NCBI RefSeq assembly: GCF_036226405.1
Contig: NZ_CP108464.1
Location: 4,960,001 to 5,024,000, forward strand
Direction of reading: 5' to 3'
Source: Streptomyces sp. NBC_01260
GTDB taxonomy: Bacteria; Actinomycetota; Actinomycetes; Streptomycetales; Streptomycetaceae
DNA length: 64,000 nt
The translations under genes were made by a program, and so were the position numbers. The notes beneath the pieces are model-generated. The model saw only the letters and a program-made list of their open reading frames with translations, did no database searches and was not told where the DNA came from. Positions 1 through 7,804 of this stretch are shown piece by piece. Positions within the stretch are counted from its first letter, which is position 1; every line of letters starts with the position of its first letter.

Positions 1-2956
1 GCAGGCGGAACGCGGCGGTGATCATGTCGCCGTCGGAGGACGTCGCCTCGTCGGCGAGGGCGACCACCGGGCCGCGGGGGGCGTTGGAGGCGTAACTGAC
101 GGGCTGGGCGTCGCGGGTGAGGTCCCAGCCGAGGATCGTGCGGGTGAGTTTCTCGACGACGAGTTCGCTGATGTGGCCGCCCGCGTTGCCGCGTACGTCC
201 ACGATCAGGGCCGGGCGGGAGACCTCCAGGCGCAGGTCCCGGTTGAACTGGGCCCAGCCGGAGCCGCCCATGTCGGGGATGTGGAGGTAGCCGCAGCGGC
301 CGTCGCTCATCTCCCGTACGACCTCGCGGCGCTTGGCCACCCAGTCCTGGTAGCGCAGCGGGCGTTCGTCGACCAGGGGGACGATCGCGACCCGGCGGGA
401 GCGGCCCTCGCCCTCGGCCGGCCGGAAGGTCAGCTCGACCGTGGTGCCGCCCGCGGCGGAGAGCAGCGGGTAGGGGCCGGTGACCGGGTCCACCGGGCGG
501 CCGTCCACGTGGGTGAGGACCGCGCCCTCCCTGATGCCCGTACCGGCCAGTGGGGAGCGGGCCTTGGAGTCCGAGGAGTCGCCGGGCAGGATGCGCTGGA
601 TGGTCCAGTCGCCGTCCCGGCACACCAGGTTCGCGCCGAGCATGCCCATCGCCCGCTGGTAGTGCGGCGGGCCCTCGTTGCGGCGGGCGGGGGCCACGTA
701 CGCGTGCGAGGTGCCCAGTTCGCCCAGGACTTCGCGCAGCAGATCGGCGAACTCGTCGGGGGTGGCGACCCGTTCGACCAGGGGGCGGTACTGGTCCAGG
801 ATCGCGTCCCAGTCGATGCCGCACATGTCCGGCTCCCAGAAGTAGGAGCGGATGATGCGCCCGGCCTCGCCGTACGCCTGCCGCCACTCCGCCGCCGGGT
901 CGACGTCGTGCAGGATGCGGCGCAGGTCCAGGTAGACCGTGGAGTCGTTGTCGCCGGGCTCGGTCGCGGGGACGGCGCGCAGCTCGCCGTCGTCCATCAC
1001 GACCAGCCGGGAGGCGTCGCCGCTGACGGCGAACCAGTCGAGGTGGCCGACGAGTTCGGTCTTCTTCGCCTTGGCGATGCTGAAGTGCTCCAGGGTCGGC
1101 CGGCCCGACATGTCCGCCGGGTTGGCGAACGTCTCGCCGAGCGCGCCGGAGATCGGCCAGCGCAGCCAGACCAGTCCGCCGCCGCTGACCGGGTACAGCG
1201 CCGAGTACTTGGAGGCGGAGACGGGGAAGGGCGTGACCCGGTTCTCCAGTCCCTCGAACTCGACGGTGACCGTGGACCCCTCGGCCGTACCCGCCTCGGC
1301 GGAGTCCAACGGGTCGAGGCCGCCCGCGGCCGGCCGGCCGTCGGGGGAGAGCGCGAAGGGGGAGGGGGTCGCCGAGGAGAGCGGGACCAGGTACGGGCGG
1401 CAGCCGAGCGGGAAGGAGAGGTCGCCGGTGTGCACGTCGTACACCGGGTCGAAGCCGCGCCAGGAGAGGAACGCGAGGTAGCGGCCGTCGCCCGTGAAGA
1501 CGGGGTTCTCGTCCTCGAAGCGGCCGTTGGTGACATCGACGATCACGGGGGAGTCGGCACCCATGATCCGGGCGAGTTTGATCTGGCGCAGCGAGCGGCC
1601 GATGCCGGGGTGCGACCAGGTCAGCCAGGCCCCGTCCGGGGAGAACGCCAGATCGCGGACCGGGCCGTTGACGGAGCGGATCAGTTCGACGGGTTCGCCG
1701 GTTGCGTCCTCCGCGGTGTCCAGGAGGAGCAGCCGGCCGTCGTGCGAGGCCATCGCGAGCGTCTCGCCGTCCGGGTCGGCGATCAGCTCCTGGACCCGGC
1801 CGACCAGGCCGGAGGCGAGCCGGCGCGGGGCGCGGTCGCCGCTGGCACGCGGCAGGTAGGCGATCTCGATCGCATCCTCGCCCGCCGCGTCCGTCACGTA
1901 CGCCACCTGGCCGCCGCTGCCGAGCATCTCCGGCAGCCGGACCCGTACGCCCGGGGTGTCGGCGATGGTGCGGGCGGGCCCGTCGCGGTGGGTGAGCCAG
2001 TACAGGCTGCCGCGTACCGATACGGCGCTGGCGCGGCCGGTCTCGTCCACGGAGAGCGAGTCGACATGGCTGGCGGCCGGCACCTGGTAGGTGCGCCGGC
2101 CGGCGCGCGGACCGCCGAGCCGTACCTCCAGCTTGCGGGGCACCGCGCCCGGCGACTCCAGGTCGTCGGCCAGCCACAGCTCGCCCGCGCACTGGTAGAC
2201 GACCCGCCGCCCGTCGCTGGAGGCGTGCCGGGCGTAGAAGGCGTTGTGGTCGCTGTGGCGGCGCAGATCGCCGCCGTCGGGCAGGCAGGAGTAGAGGTTG
2301 CCGACGCCCTCGTGGTCGGAGAGGAAGGCGATCCGGCCGGCGACGAACATCGGCGAGGCGAGGTGTCCGCCGATGTCCGGGAGCAGCCGCTCGCCGTGCA
2401 GCCACAGGCGCCCCGTCGCCCCGCCCCGGTACCGCTTCCAGGCGGCCGGCTCGTGCGGCGGGGTGCCGGAGAGCAGCAGGGTGCGGCGCTCGCCCCCGAT
2501 GTCCGCGACGGCGATGTCGGAGACCGGGCCCCAGGGCAGCCTGCCGCCGGGGCTGCCGTCCGTGGGCAGACTGTAGGCCCAGGAGAAGTACGAGAACGGC
2601 TGCCGGTGCGAGGAGACGGCGAGGATCTGCGCGGCGTCCCCGGCGTCCGGCGTCCAGCCGCAGACCCGGGCGTCCGTCGAACCCCAGTAGGTGAGCCGGC
2701 GGGCCGGACCGCCGGTGACCGGCGCCAGATGGATCTCGGGGTCGAGGCTGCGCCAGGTCGTGTACGCGATCCGGGTCCCGTCGGGGGAGAAGCGCGGATG
2801 GCTGACTCTGGTGCGGTCGACGGTCACCCGCCAGGCGCGTCCGGGCCGGTCGCCCTCGGGGACGAGGGGGGCGACCCAGAGATCGTCCTCTGCCGCGAAG
2901 CAGAGCTGATCCTCGTGGAGGTGCGGGAACCGGAGATACGAGACGTCGTCACTCAC
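1..2956 (-). CDS. Tricorn-type S41 family protease (3' end outside window)
   Basis: Large cytoplasmic peptidase thought to trim peptides downstream of the proteasome. The 985 visible codons give N-terminal beta-propeller repeats (motifs such as FSPDGTRIAYT and FSPDGAWLTWS), a PDZ-like part, then the S41 catalytic core. In Thermoplasma tricorn the active site is Ser745-His746, Ser965 and Glu1023; here LGTSHAYV carries the Ser-His pair and EATSSDGD the nucleophile serine, while the glutamate lies beyond the window edge. GNAGGHISE is also typical. The GTG start at 2956 has GGAAAG 9 nt upstream. It is divergent from the tetR-MMPL pair. Confidence in the family is high. Confidence 0.92.
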   Translation of the reverse strand, partial: MSDDVSYLRFPHLHEDQLCFAAEDDLWVAPLVPEGDRPGRAWRVTVDRTRVSHPRFSPDGTRIAYTTWRSLDPEIHLAPVTGGPARRLTYWGSTDARVCGWTPDAGDAAQILAVSSHRQPFSYFSWAYSLPTDGSPGGRLPWGPVSDIAVADIGGERRTLLLSGTPPHEPAAWKRYRGGATGRLWLHGERLLPDIGGHLASPMFVAGRIAFLSDHEGVGNLYSCLPDGGDLRRHSDHNAFYARHASSDGRRVVYQCAGELWLADDLESPGAVPRKLEVRLGGPRAGRRTYQVPAASHVDSLSVDETGRASAVSVRGSLYWLTHRDGPARTIADTPGVRVRLPEMLGSGGQVAYVTDAAGEDAIEIAYLPRASGDRAPRRLASGLVGRVQELIADPDGETLAMASHDGRLLLLDTAEDATGEPVELIRSVNGPVRDLAFSPDGAWLTWSHPGIGRSLRQIKLARIMGADSPVIVDVTNGRFEDENPVFTGDGRYLAFLSWRGFDPVYDVHTGDLSFPLGCRPYLVPLSSATPSPFALSPDGRPAAGGLDPLDSAEAGTAEGSTVTVEFEGLENRVTPFPVSASKYSALYPVSGGGLVWLRWPISGALGETFANPADMSGRPTLEHFSIAKAKKTELVGHLDWFAVSGDASRLVVMDDGELRAVPATEPGDNDSTVYLDLRRILHDVDPAAEWRQAYGEAGRIIRSYFWEPDMCGIDWDAILDQYRPLVERVATPDEFADLLREVLGELGTSHAYVAPARRNEGPPHYQRAMGMLGANLVCRDGDWTIQRILPGDSSDSKARSPLAGTGIREGAVLTHVDGRPVDPVTGPYPLLSAAGGTTVELTFRPAEGEGRSRRVAIVPLVDERPLRYQDWVAKRREVVREMSDGRCGYLHIPDMGGSGWAQFNRDLRLEVSRPALIVDVRGNAGGHISELVVEKLTRTILGWDLTRDAQPVSYASNAPRGPVVALADEATSSDGDMITAAFRL

Positions 2957-3009
2957 CCCTCAATGCTTTCCGTGCACGAGGGCGGCGGCAACTTGTGGTG
3001 CGGAACACA

Positions 3010-3031
3010 AGCGAAACGACTTCGTTTCGCT
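3010..3031. promoter_or_regulatory. Palindromic operator 1 for the TetR regulator
   Basis: Perfect inverted repeat with 10-bp arms AGCGAAACGA and TCGTTTCGCT and a 2-nt spacer, in the divergent region between the tricorn protease gene and tetR. The GAAAC/GTTTC half-sites recur in the second palindrome 26 nt downstream. Assignment to the adjacent TetR protein is inferred from location. Confidence 0.65.
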
Positions 3032-3057
3032 GGATGCCCGGGGTACCGTCGATGTGT

Positions 3058-3072
3058 ACGAAACAGTTTCGT
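3058..3072. promoter_or_regulatory. Palindromic operator 2 for the TetR regulator
   Basis: Perfect inverted repeat ACGAAAC-A-GTTTCGT, 65 nt upstream of the tetR start. It shares the GAAAC/GTTTC half-sites with the larger palindrome at 3010-3031. A TTGACT (3077-3082) follows immediately and could be a -35 element, so binding here would block tetR transcription. Confidence 0.65.
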
Positions 3073-3137
3073 TCGATTGACTGACATTCGATCGAGTGAC
3101 ATACGCATCGCGCGAGCTGAGGATCGGGGGTCGACAC

Positions 3138-3710
3138 ATGGCACGCACACGGCTCACGCCCGAGCGTGAGGGCGAGCTGTACGCCGCCGTGCTCGACCTG
3201 CTCCGCGAGGTCGGCTACGACGCCCTGACCATGGACGCCGTCGCCGCGCGCACCCGTTCCAGCAAGGCCACCCTCTACCGCCAGTGGGGGAGCAAGCCCG
3301 AGCTCGTCGTCACGGCTCTGCGGCACAACAAGCCCGTATCCCTCGGCGAGGTCGACACCGGCTCGCTGCGCGGTGACTTCCATGCCGTCCTGAGCCGTAC
3401 CGATGACTGCCAGATGGAGAAGGACGCCGCGCTGATGCGGGGTCTGAGCCATGCCGTCCACAACAACCCCGACCTCCTCCAGGCCCTGCGCGAACTGCTG
3501 GTCGAGCCGGAACTGACCGGTCTCGAAGCGCTGCTGGGCCGAGCCCTGGACCGGGGTGAGCTGAGCCCGGACAACCCGGCGCTGAAGTACGTACCGCACA
3601 TGCTGATCGGCGCGTTCACCGCTCGGCAGCTGATCGAGGACCGCGCCGTAGACCACGCGTTCCTCACCGACTACGTCGACTCCGTGATTCTCCCCGCTCT
3701 CGGACTCTGA
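3138..3710 (+). CDS. TetR/AcrR family transcriptional regulator
   Basis: 190-aa repressor-type regulator. The N-terminal helix-turn-helix is clear (about residues 25-50, with TMDAVAARTRSSKATLYRQW); the C-terminal ligand domain is unremarkable. The ATG at 3138 is preceded by a GGGGG run about 7 nt upstream. It sits directly ahead of an MMPL exporter gene (113-nt gap, same strand), the classical arrangement of a drug- or lipid-sensing repressor and its pump. Two palindromes upstream suggest autoregulation. The ligand cannot be told from sequence. Confidence 0.9.
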   Translation: MARTRLTPEREGELYAAVLDLLREVGYDALTMDAVAARTRSSKATLYRQWGSKPELVVTALRHNKPVSLGEVDTGSLRGDFHAVLSRTDDCQMEKDAALMRGLSHAVHNNPDLLQALRELLVEPELTGLEALLGRALDRGELSPDNPALKYVPHMLIGAFTARQLIEDRAVDHAFLTDYVDSVILPALGL

Positions 3711-3823
3711 CCCCCGTCCCTCGCACCGCCCTCTCCCCAAGCCCCACCTGACACGCCGCTCTCGTCGTCGGGCTGGTTCGTCATGCCTTTTTCCACTCAC
3801 GACCTGACCGGGAGTACGCCTCC

Positions 3824-6052
3824 GTGGCCACATTCCTCTACAGAATCGGACGGCTCGCCTTCCGGCGCCGCCGCTATGTCGCCCTGATCTGGGTGGCACT
3901 GCTGGCGCTCGCCGGATTCGGCGCGGCCTCCGCGTCCACCGCCACCTCCAGCTCCTTCTCGATCCCGGGCACGGAGGCCCAGAAGGCCTTCGACCTGCTG
4001 GAACAGCGATTCCCCGCTGCCAGTGCCGACGGCGCGACCGCGCGCATCGTCTTCAAGGCCCCCGGGAACGAGAAGATGACGGACCCGGCCAACAAGGCCG
4101 ACGTCAAGAAGATCACCAGCCGGCTGAAGTCCGGCTCGGACCAGGTGGCCTCGGTCGTCGACCCGTACACGGGCAACGCCGTCTCCAAGAACGGCTCGAC
4201 CGCGTACGTCTCGGTGACCTACAAGGTCAACTCGATGGAGCTGACCGACGACACCCGGACCGCCCTGGAGGACGCGGGCGAGGCGGCGCAGAAGACCGGC
4301 ATGACCGTGGAGATCGGCGGTGACGCGCTCCAGGTGATGCCGGAGACCGGCGCCACCGAGATCATCGGTGTCGCCCTGGCCGCGGTGGTGCTGGTCATCA
4401 CCTTCGGATCGCTCATCGCGGCGGGGCTGCCCCTGCTCACCGCGCTGATCGGCGTCGGCATCGGCGTCTCGTCGATCACGGCGCTGGCCAATGTGCTGGA
4501 CCTCGGCTCCACCACCTCGACCCTCGCGATGATGATCGGCCTCGCGGTCGGCATCGACTACGCGCTCTTCATCGTCTCCCGCTACCGCGCCGAACTGGCC
4601 GATGGCCGGGAGCGCGAGGAGGCGGCGGGACGCGCGGTCGGCACGGCTGGTTCCGCGGTCGTCTTCGCCGGCCTCACCGTGGTCATCGCCCTGGTCGGCC
4701 TGGCCGTCGTCAACATCCCGATGCTGTCGAAGATGGGCTTCGCCGCGGCCGGCACGGTCGCCATCGCCGTCCTCATCGCGCTCACCCTCGTCCCGGCCCT
4801 GCTGGGCTTCGCGGGCAAGCGGGTCATGGGGCGCAAGGCACGCAAGGCCGCCGAGGCCGAGAACAGGCCCGAGGCCAAGCCGAACATGGGCACCCGCTGG
4901 GCGCGGTTCGTGCTGCGCAAGCCCGTGTGGGTGCTGCTCGTCGGCGTCCTCGGCCTGGGCGCGATCGCGATCCCGGCCGCCTCCCTGGAGATGGGCCTGC
5001 CGGACGACGGCTCCCAGCCCACCAGCACCACGCAGCGTCGCGCCTACGACCTGCTCTCCGAGGGCTTCGGCCCCGGGTTCAACGGCCCGCTGATGGTCGT
5101 CGTCGACACGGAGAACAGCTCCGACGGCAAGGCCGCCGCCAAGCGGGTCGGCGACGAGATCTCCGACATGCCCGGTGTCGTCGCCGTCACCCCGGCCAAC
5201 TTCAACAAGGCCGGCGACGCGGCGATGATCACCGTCGTCCCGAAGGACCGGCCGAGCTCGGTCGAGACCGAGAACGTGGTCCACGCGATCCGCGACGCGG
5301 GCACGGACATCAAGTCCGACACCGGCGCCGAGGTCCTGGTCACCGGTTCCACCGCGATGAACATCGACTTCTCGCAGAAGATGAACGACGCGCTGCTGCC
5401 GTACCTGGCACTCGTCGTCGGCCTCGCCTTCCTGCTGCTGATGGTGGTCTTCCGGTCGGTGCTGGTGCCGCTGAAGGCGGCGCTCGGCTTCCTGCTCTCG
5501 GTCGTCGCGGCCCTGGGCGCGGTCGTCGCGGTCTTCCAGTGGGGCTGGCTCGGCTCGCTCTTCGGGGTCGAGCAGACCGGTCCGATCATGTCGATGATGC
5601 CGATCTTCATGGTGGGTGTGGTCTTCGGTCTCGCGATGGACTACGAGGTCTTCCTCGTGACCCGGATGCGTGAGGCGTACGTCCACGGGGAGAAGCCCGG
5701 CCAGGCGATCGTCACCGGCTTCAAGCACGGCGCCCGGGTGGTCACGGCCGCGGCCGTGATCATGATGGCGGTCTTCTCCGGCTTCATCGGCTCCAGCGAG
5801 CAGATGATCAAGATGATCGGCTTCTCGCTGGCCATCGCCGTCTTCTTCGACGCGTTCGTCGTGCGGATGGCCATCGTGCCCGCGGTCCTCGCCCTGCTCG
5901 GCAAGCGCGCCTGGTGGCTGCCGCGCTGGCTGGACCGGGTGCTGCCCAACGTGGACGTGGAGGGCGAGGGGCTGCGCAAGGAGCTCGGCGCCCCGGCCGG
6001 GGACGGCGCCGGTCCGGACCCCGGCGGTGAGCGCGAGCTGACCCGCGTCTGA
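3824..6052 (+). CDS. MMPL/RND family transporter
   Basis: 742-aa integral membrane exporter of the MMPL family (proton-driven export of lipids, siderophores or drugs in actinobacteria). It has an N-terminal membrane helix, a first extracytoplasmic domain, a helix bundle around residues 180-330, a second extracytoplasmic domain and a second bundle around 535-700. The paired Asp-Tyr proton-relay motifs are visible in both halves: GLAVGIDYALFIVSRYR near residue 244 and GLAMDYEVFLVTRMR near 605. GTG start with GGGAG 9 nt upstream. Probably controlled by the preceding TetR protein. Confidence 0.93.
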   Translation: MATFLYRIGRLAFRRRRYVALIWVALLALAGFGAASASTATSSSFSIPGTEAQKAFDLLEQRFPAASADGATARIVFKAPGNEKMTDPANKADVKKITSRLKSGSDQVASVVDPYTGNAVSKNGSTAYVSVTYKVNSMELTDDTRTALEDAGEAAQKTGMTVEIGGDALQVMPETGATEIIGVALAAVVLVITFGSLIAAGLPLLTALIGVGIGVSSITALANVLDLGSTTSTLAMMIGLAVGIDYALFIVSRYRAELADGREREEAAGRAVGTAGSAVVFAGLTVVIALVGLAVVNIPMLSKMGFAAAGTVAIAVLIALTLVPALLGFAGKRVMGRKARKAAEAENRPEAKPNMGTRWARFVLRKPVWVLLVGVLGLGAIAIPAASLEMGLPDDGSQPTSTTQRRAYDLLSEGFGPGFNGPLMVVVDTENSSDGKAAAKRVGDEISDMPGVVAVTPANFNKAGDAAMITVVPKDRPSSVETENVVHAIRDAGTDIKSDTGAEVLVTGSTAMNIDFSQKMNDALLPYLALVVGLAFLLLMVVFRSVLVPLKAALGFLLSVVAALGAVVAVFQWGWLGSLFGVEQTGPIMSMMPIFMVGVVFGLAMDYEVFLVTRMREAYVHGEKPGQAIVTGFKHGARVVTAAAVIMMAVFSGFIGSSEQMIKMIGFSLAIAVFFDAFVVRMAIVPAVLALLGKRAWWLPRWLDRVLPNVDVEGEGLRKELGAPAGDGAGPDPGGERELTRV

Positions 6053-6148
6053 GCCGCCGCCGGAGAGCCGCTGACCTCCGGAGCCGCGCCTGAGCGGAGC
6101 GCGGCCCCGGAAGCGCCGGTTACCTGTGGGGACGGGGGACCGGAGCGA

Positions 6149-6185
6149 CGAGAGCCCCCGTGCACCTGGTGCACGGGGGCTCTCG
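6149..6185. terminator. Bidirectional terminator hairpin between convergent genes
   Basis: A 17-bp perfect stem (arms CGAGAGCCCCCGTGCAC and its complement) with a 3-nt loop lies between the 3' ends of the MMPL gene and the kinase-TIR gene. No T-run follows, as is usual in Streptomyces. Confidence 0.8.
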
Positions 6186-6193
6186 GCATGGGA

Positions 6194-7804
6194 CTACGTA
6201 CGCTCGAATCCGTGGGTCCGGAGCGCCCGGTCCAGGTGCCAGAACGTCTTGTCGATGGCGTTGCGCGGGAAGGTGATCGTGTACGGCGCGGCGACCGCGG
6301 GAACGGACTCGCAGCCCTCTTCGGCCAGGACCAGCACCCGGTCGAACCCGCAGTGGCCCTGGAACAGGCCGATCTCGTGGATCACGTTCTGGCGGGCGAC
6401 CAGGTGCCCGTCCCCCGTGGTGTCCTCCGCGGTGAGTACGCAGATCGCGAAGCTGCAGCGCTGCATGTAGTCCGCGAGCGCCTCGGTGACCTGGCGGCTG
6501 CCCCACGCATCGGACTCGAAGGAGTAGACGGGCAGACCGAACCGCCGCTCCACGAAGGCCTTGACGGCCAGCCATTCGGGATTGCGTCCATGGGCGACGA
6601 AGACCCCCACGGGGCGGCCCGCCGTACGACGGGCCGCGTCCAGGGAGCGGATGAAGTCCCGGGTGACCTCGGCGAACTGGCCGTGGCCGTGGCTGCCCAC
6701 GTAGCGCAGCTTGTGGCGTGCGAGTGCCATGCCGAGCAGGGAGCCGAGTTCGACCTGAAGCCGGTCTCCGGTGATGACGGCGATCAGGCCGGCGGCGAAG
6801 ACGTCGCCGGCGCCGGTGGCGTCCTCGACCTGGTCGTCGGGGAGCACCGCCTGGGAGTAGAAGTCATCCAGGGCCTTGCCCCTCTCGCGGCGCCAGGACT
6901 GGATTCCCGCGCGGCGTTTCACCACGATCACACTGCGGTCGCCGGTGACCCGATCCAGGAGGCGCGCGGCGACATCCGCCTCGGTGTCCTGGTCGGTGCG
7001 GCGGCCCAGTTCGTGGAACTCGCGGTGGTTGAGCAGCAGGTAGTCGGCCAGCGCGACGATCGCTTCGGTCTCCGGGGTGGGCTGGGCGCTCCAGACGTGG
7101 CCGGGGTCGACGCTGATCAGGGTGTGGGGGCTGGCCCGCTTGACCGCCGTGAGAAGGGCGAGGAGCTGCGCGGGGGTGCGGTCGTCGAGGAAGGAGGTGA
7201 CGTGGATGACCCGGGCGTCGGACAGGTAGGCGACGAGCTCGTCGAAGGAACGGTCAAGGTGGTCGGCCATGGCGGCATTGGCACCGGCATGGGTGAGCAG
7301 GGTGCGTTCACCGTCCTCGGTGAAGGAGAAGCACACGCCGCACAGGTGCTCGTCGTCGCGGAAGACGAACGAATGGTCCACGCCCAGTGCTTCCATCTGC
7401 TGAACGGCCGACAGACCCGGGCCGGGCACGCGCCCGGCGACGCCGACGTATCCGAGGCGCAGGTCGAGCTGGAGCTGCGCGAGCGTGTGGATGGCGTTGT
7501 AGGCGGAGCCTCCGAGCGAGGTCTGGAGGGACGCGGCGTTGACGGCTTCCAGTGCCGCGTACACGGTGGCCTCGTCAACGGCACTCTCCGTGCCCCACTC
7601 GGGTGCCGGCCGCCCGGCGTCGAGCAGACCGGCGATCCGTTCGACGAGCGGCGTGGGGCGCTCGGTGTCCTTTCCCCGCTCGGAGCCCCTCTCCCGGTCG
7701 GAGTGGGTGATGTAGTCGAGGTTCAGGGCTCCGATCCCGACCACATCCAGCGCGAAGCCGGGGCGTGGCGAAACCGCCGGCCTGTTGGTGGGGTCACTGG
7801 TCAT
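6194..7804 (-). CDS. PfkB-family kinase fused to a C-terminal TIR-like domain (intact catalytic residues)
   Basis: 536-aa two-domain protein. Residues about 18-390 are a ribokinase-like PfkB fold: GGSAYN at 98-103, SVDPG at 231-235, and the DATGAGD signature with catalytic Asp334. Residues about 399-535 resemble the TIR-like domain of CAP12/PCTIR proteins (Pfam PF10137): VFVAHGRN, then FAICVLTAED, then the diagnostic ARQNVIHEIG with Glu477, then DRVLVLAEEG. Those domains cleave NAD in STING- and cyclic-nucleotide-linked immune effectors. RBS AGGAGG lies about 8 nt before the ATG, inside the preceding paralogue's 3' end (11-nt overlap), so the two are translationally coupled. Kinase substrate and TIR activity are unknown; the fold calls come from motif recognition. 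Confidence 0.82.
   Translation of the reverse strand: MTSDPTNRPAVSPRPGFALDVVGIGALNLDYITHSDRERGSERGKDTERPTPLVERIAGLLDAGRPAPEWGTESAVDEATVYAALEAVNAASLQTSLGGSAYNAIHTLAQLQLDLRLGYVGVAGRVPGPGLSAVQQMEALGVDHSFVFRDDEHLCGVCFSFTEDGERTLLTHAGANAAMADHLDRSFDELVAYLSDARVIHVTSFLDDRTPAQLLALLTAVKRASPHTLISVDPGHVWSAQPTPETEAIVALADYLLLNHREFHELGRRTDQDTEADVAARLLDRVTGDRSVIVVKRRAGIQSWRRERGKALDDFYSQAVLPDDQVEDATGAGDVFAAGLIAVITGDRLQVELGSLLGMALARHKLRYVGSHGHGQFAEVTRDFIRSLDAARRTAGRPVGVFVAHGRNPEWLAVKAFVERRFGLPVYSFESDAWGSRQVTEALADYMQRCSFAICVLTAEDTTGDGHLVARQNVIHEIGLFQGHCGFDRVLVLAEEGCESVPAVAAPYTITFPRNAIDKTFWHLDRALRTHGFERT

Noticed and set aside
173..3169. Plus-strand 998-codon open frame
   Set aside because: Runs antisense to the tricorn protease gene, has no domain-like sequence and is the usual high-GC mirror frame. 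The opposite strand has clear S41 motifs.
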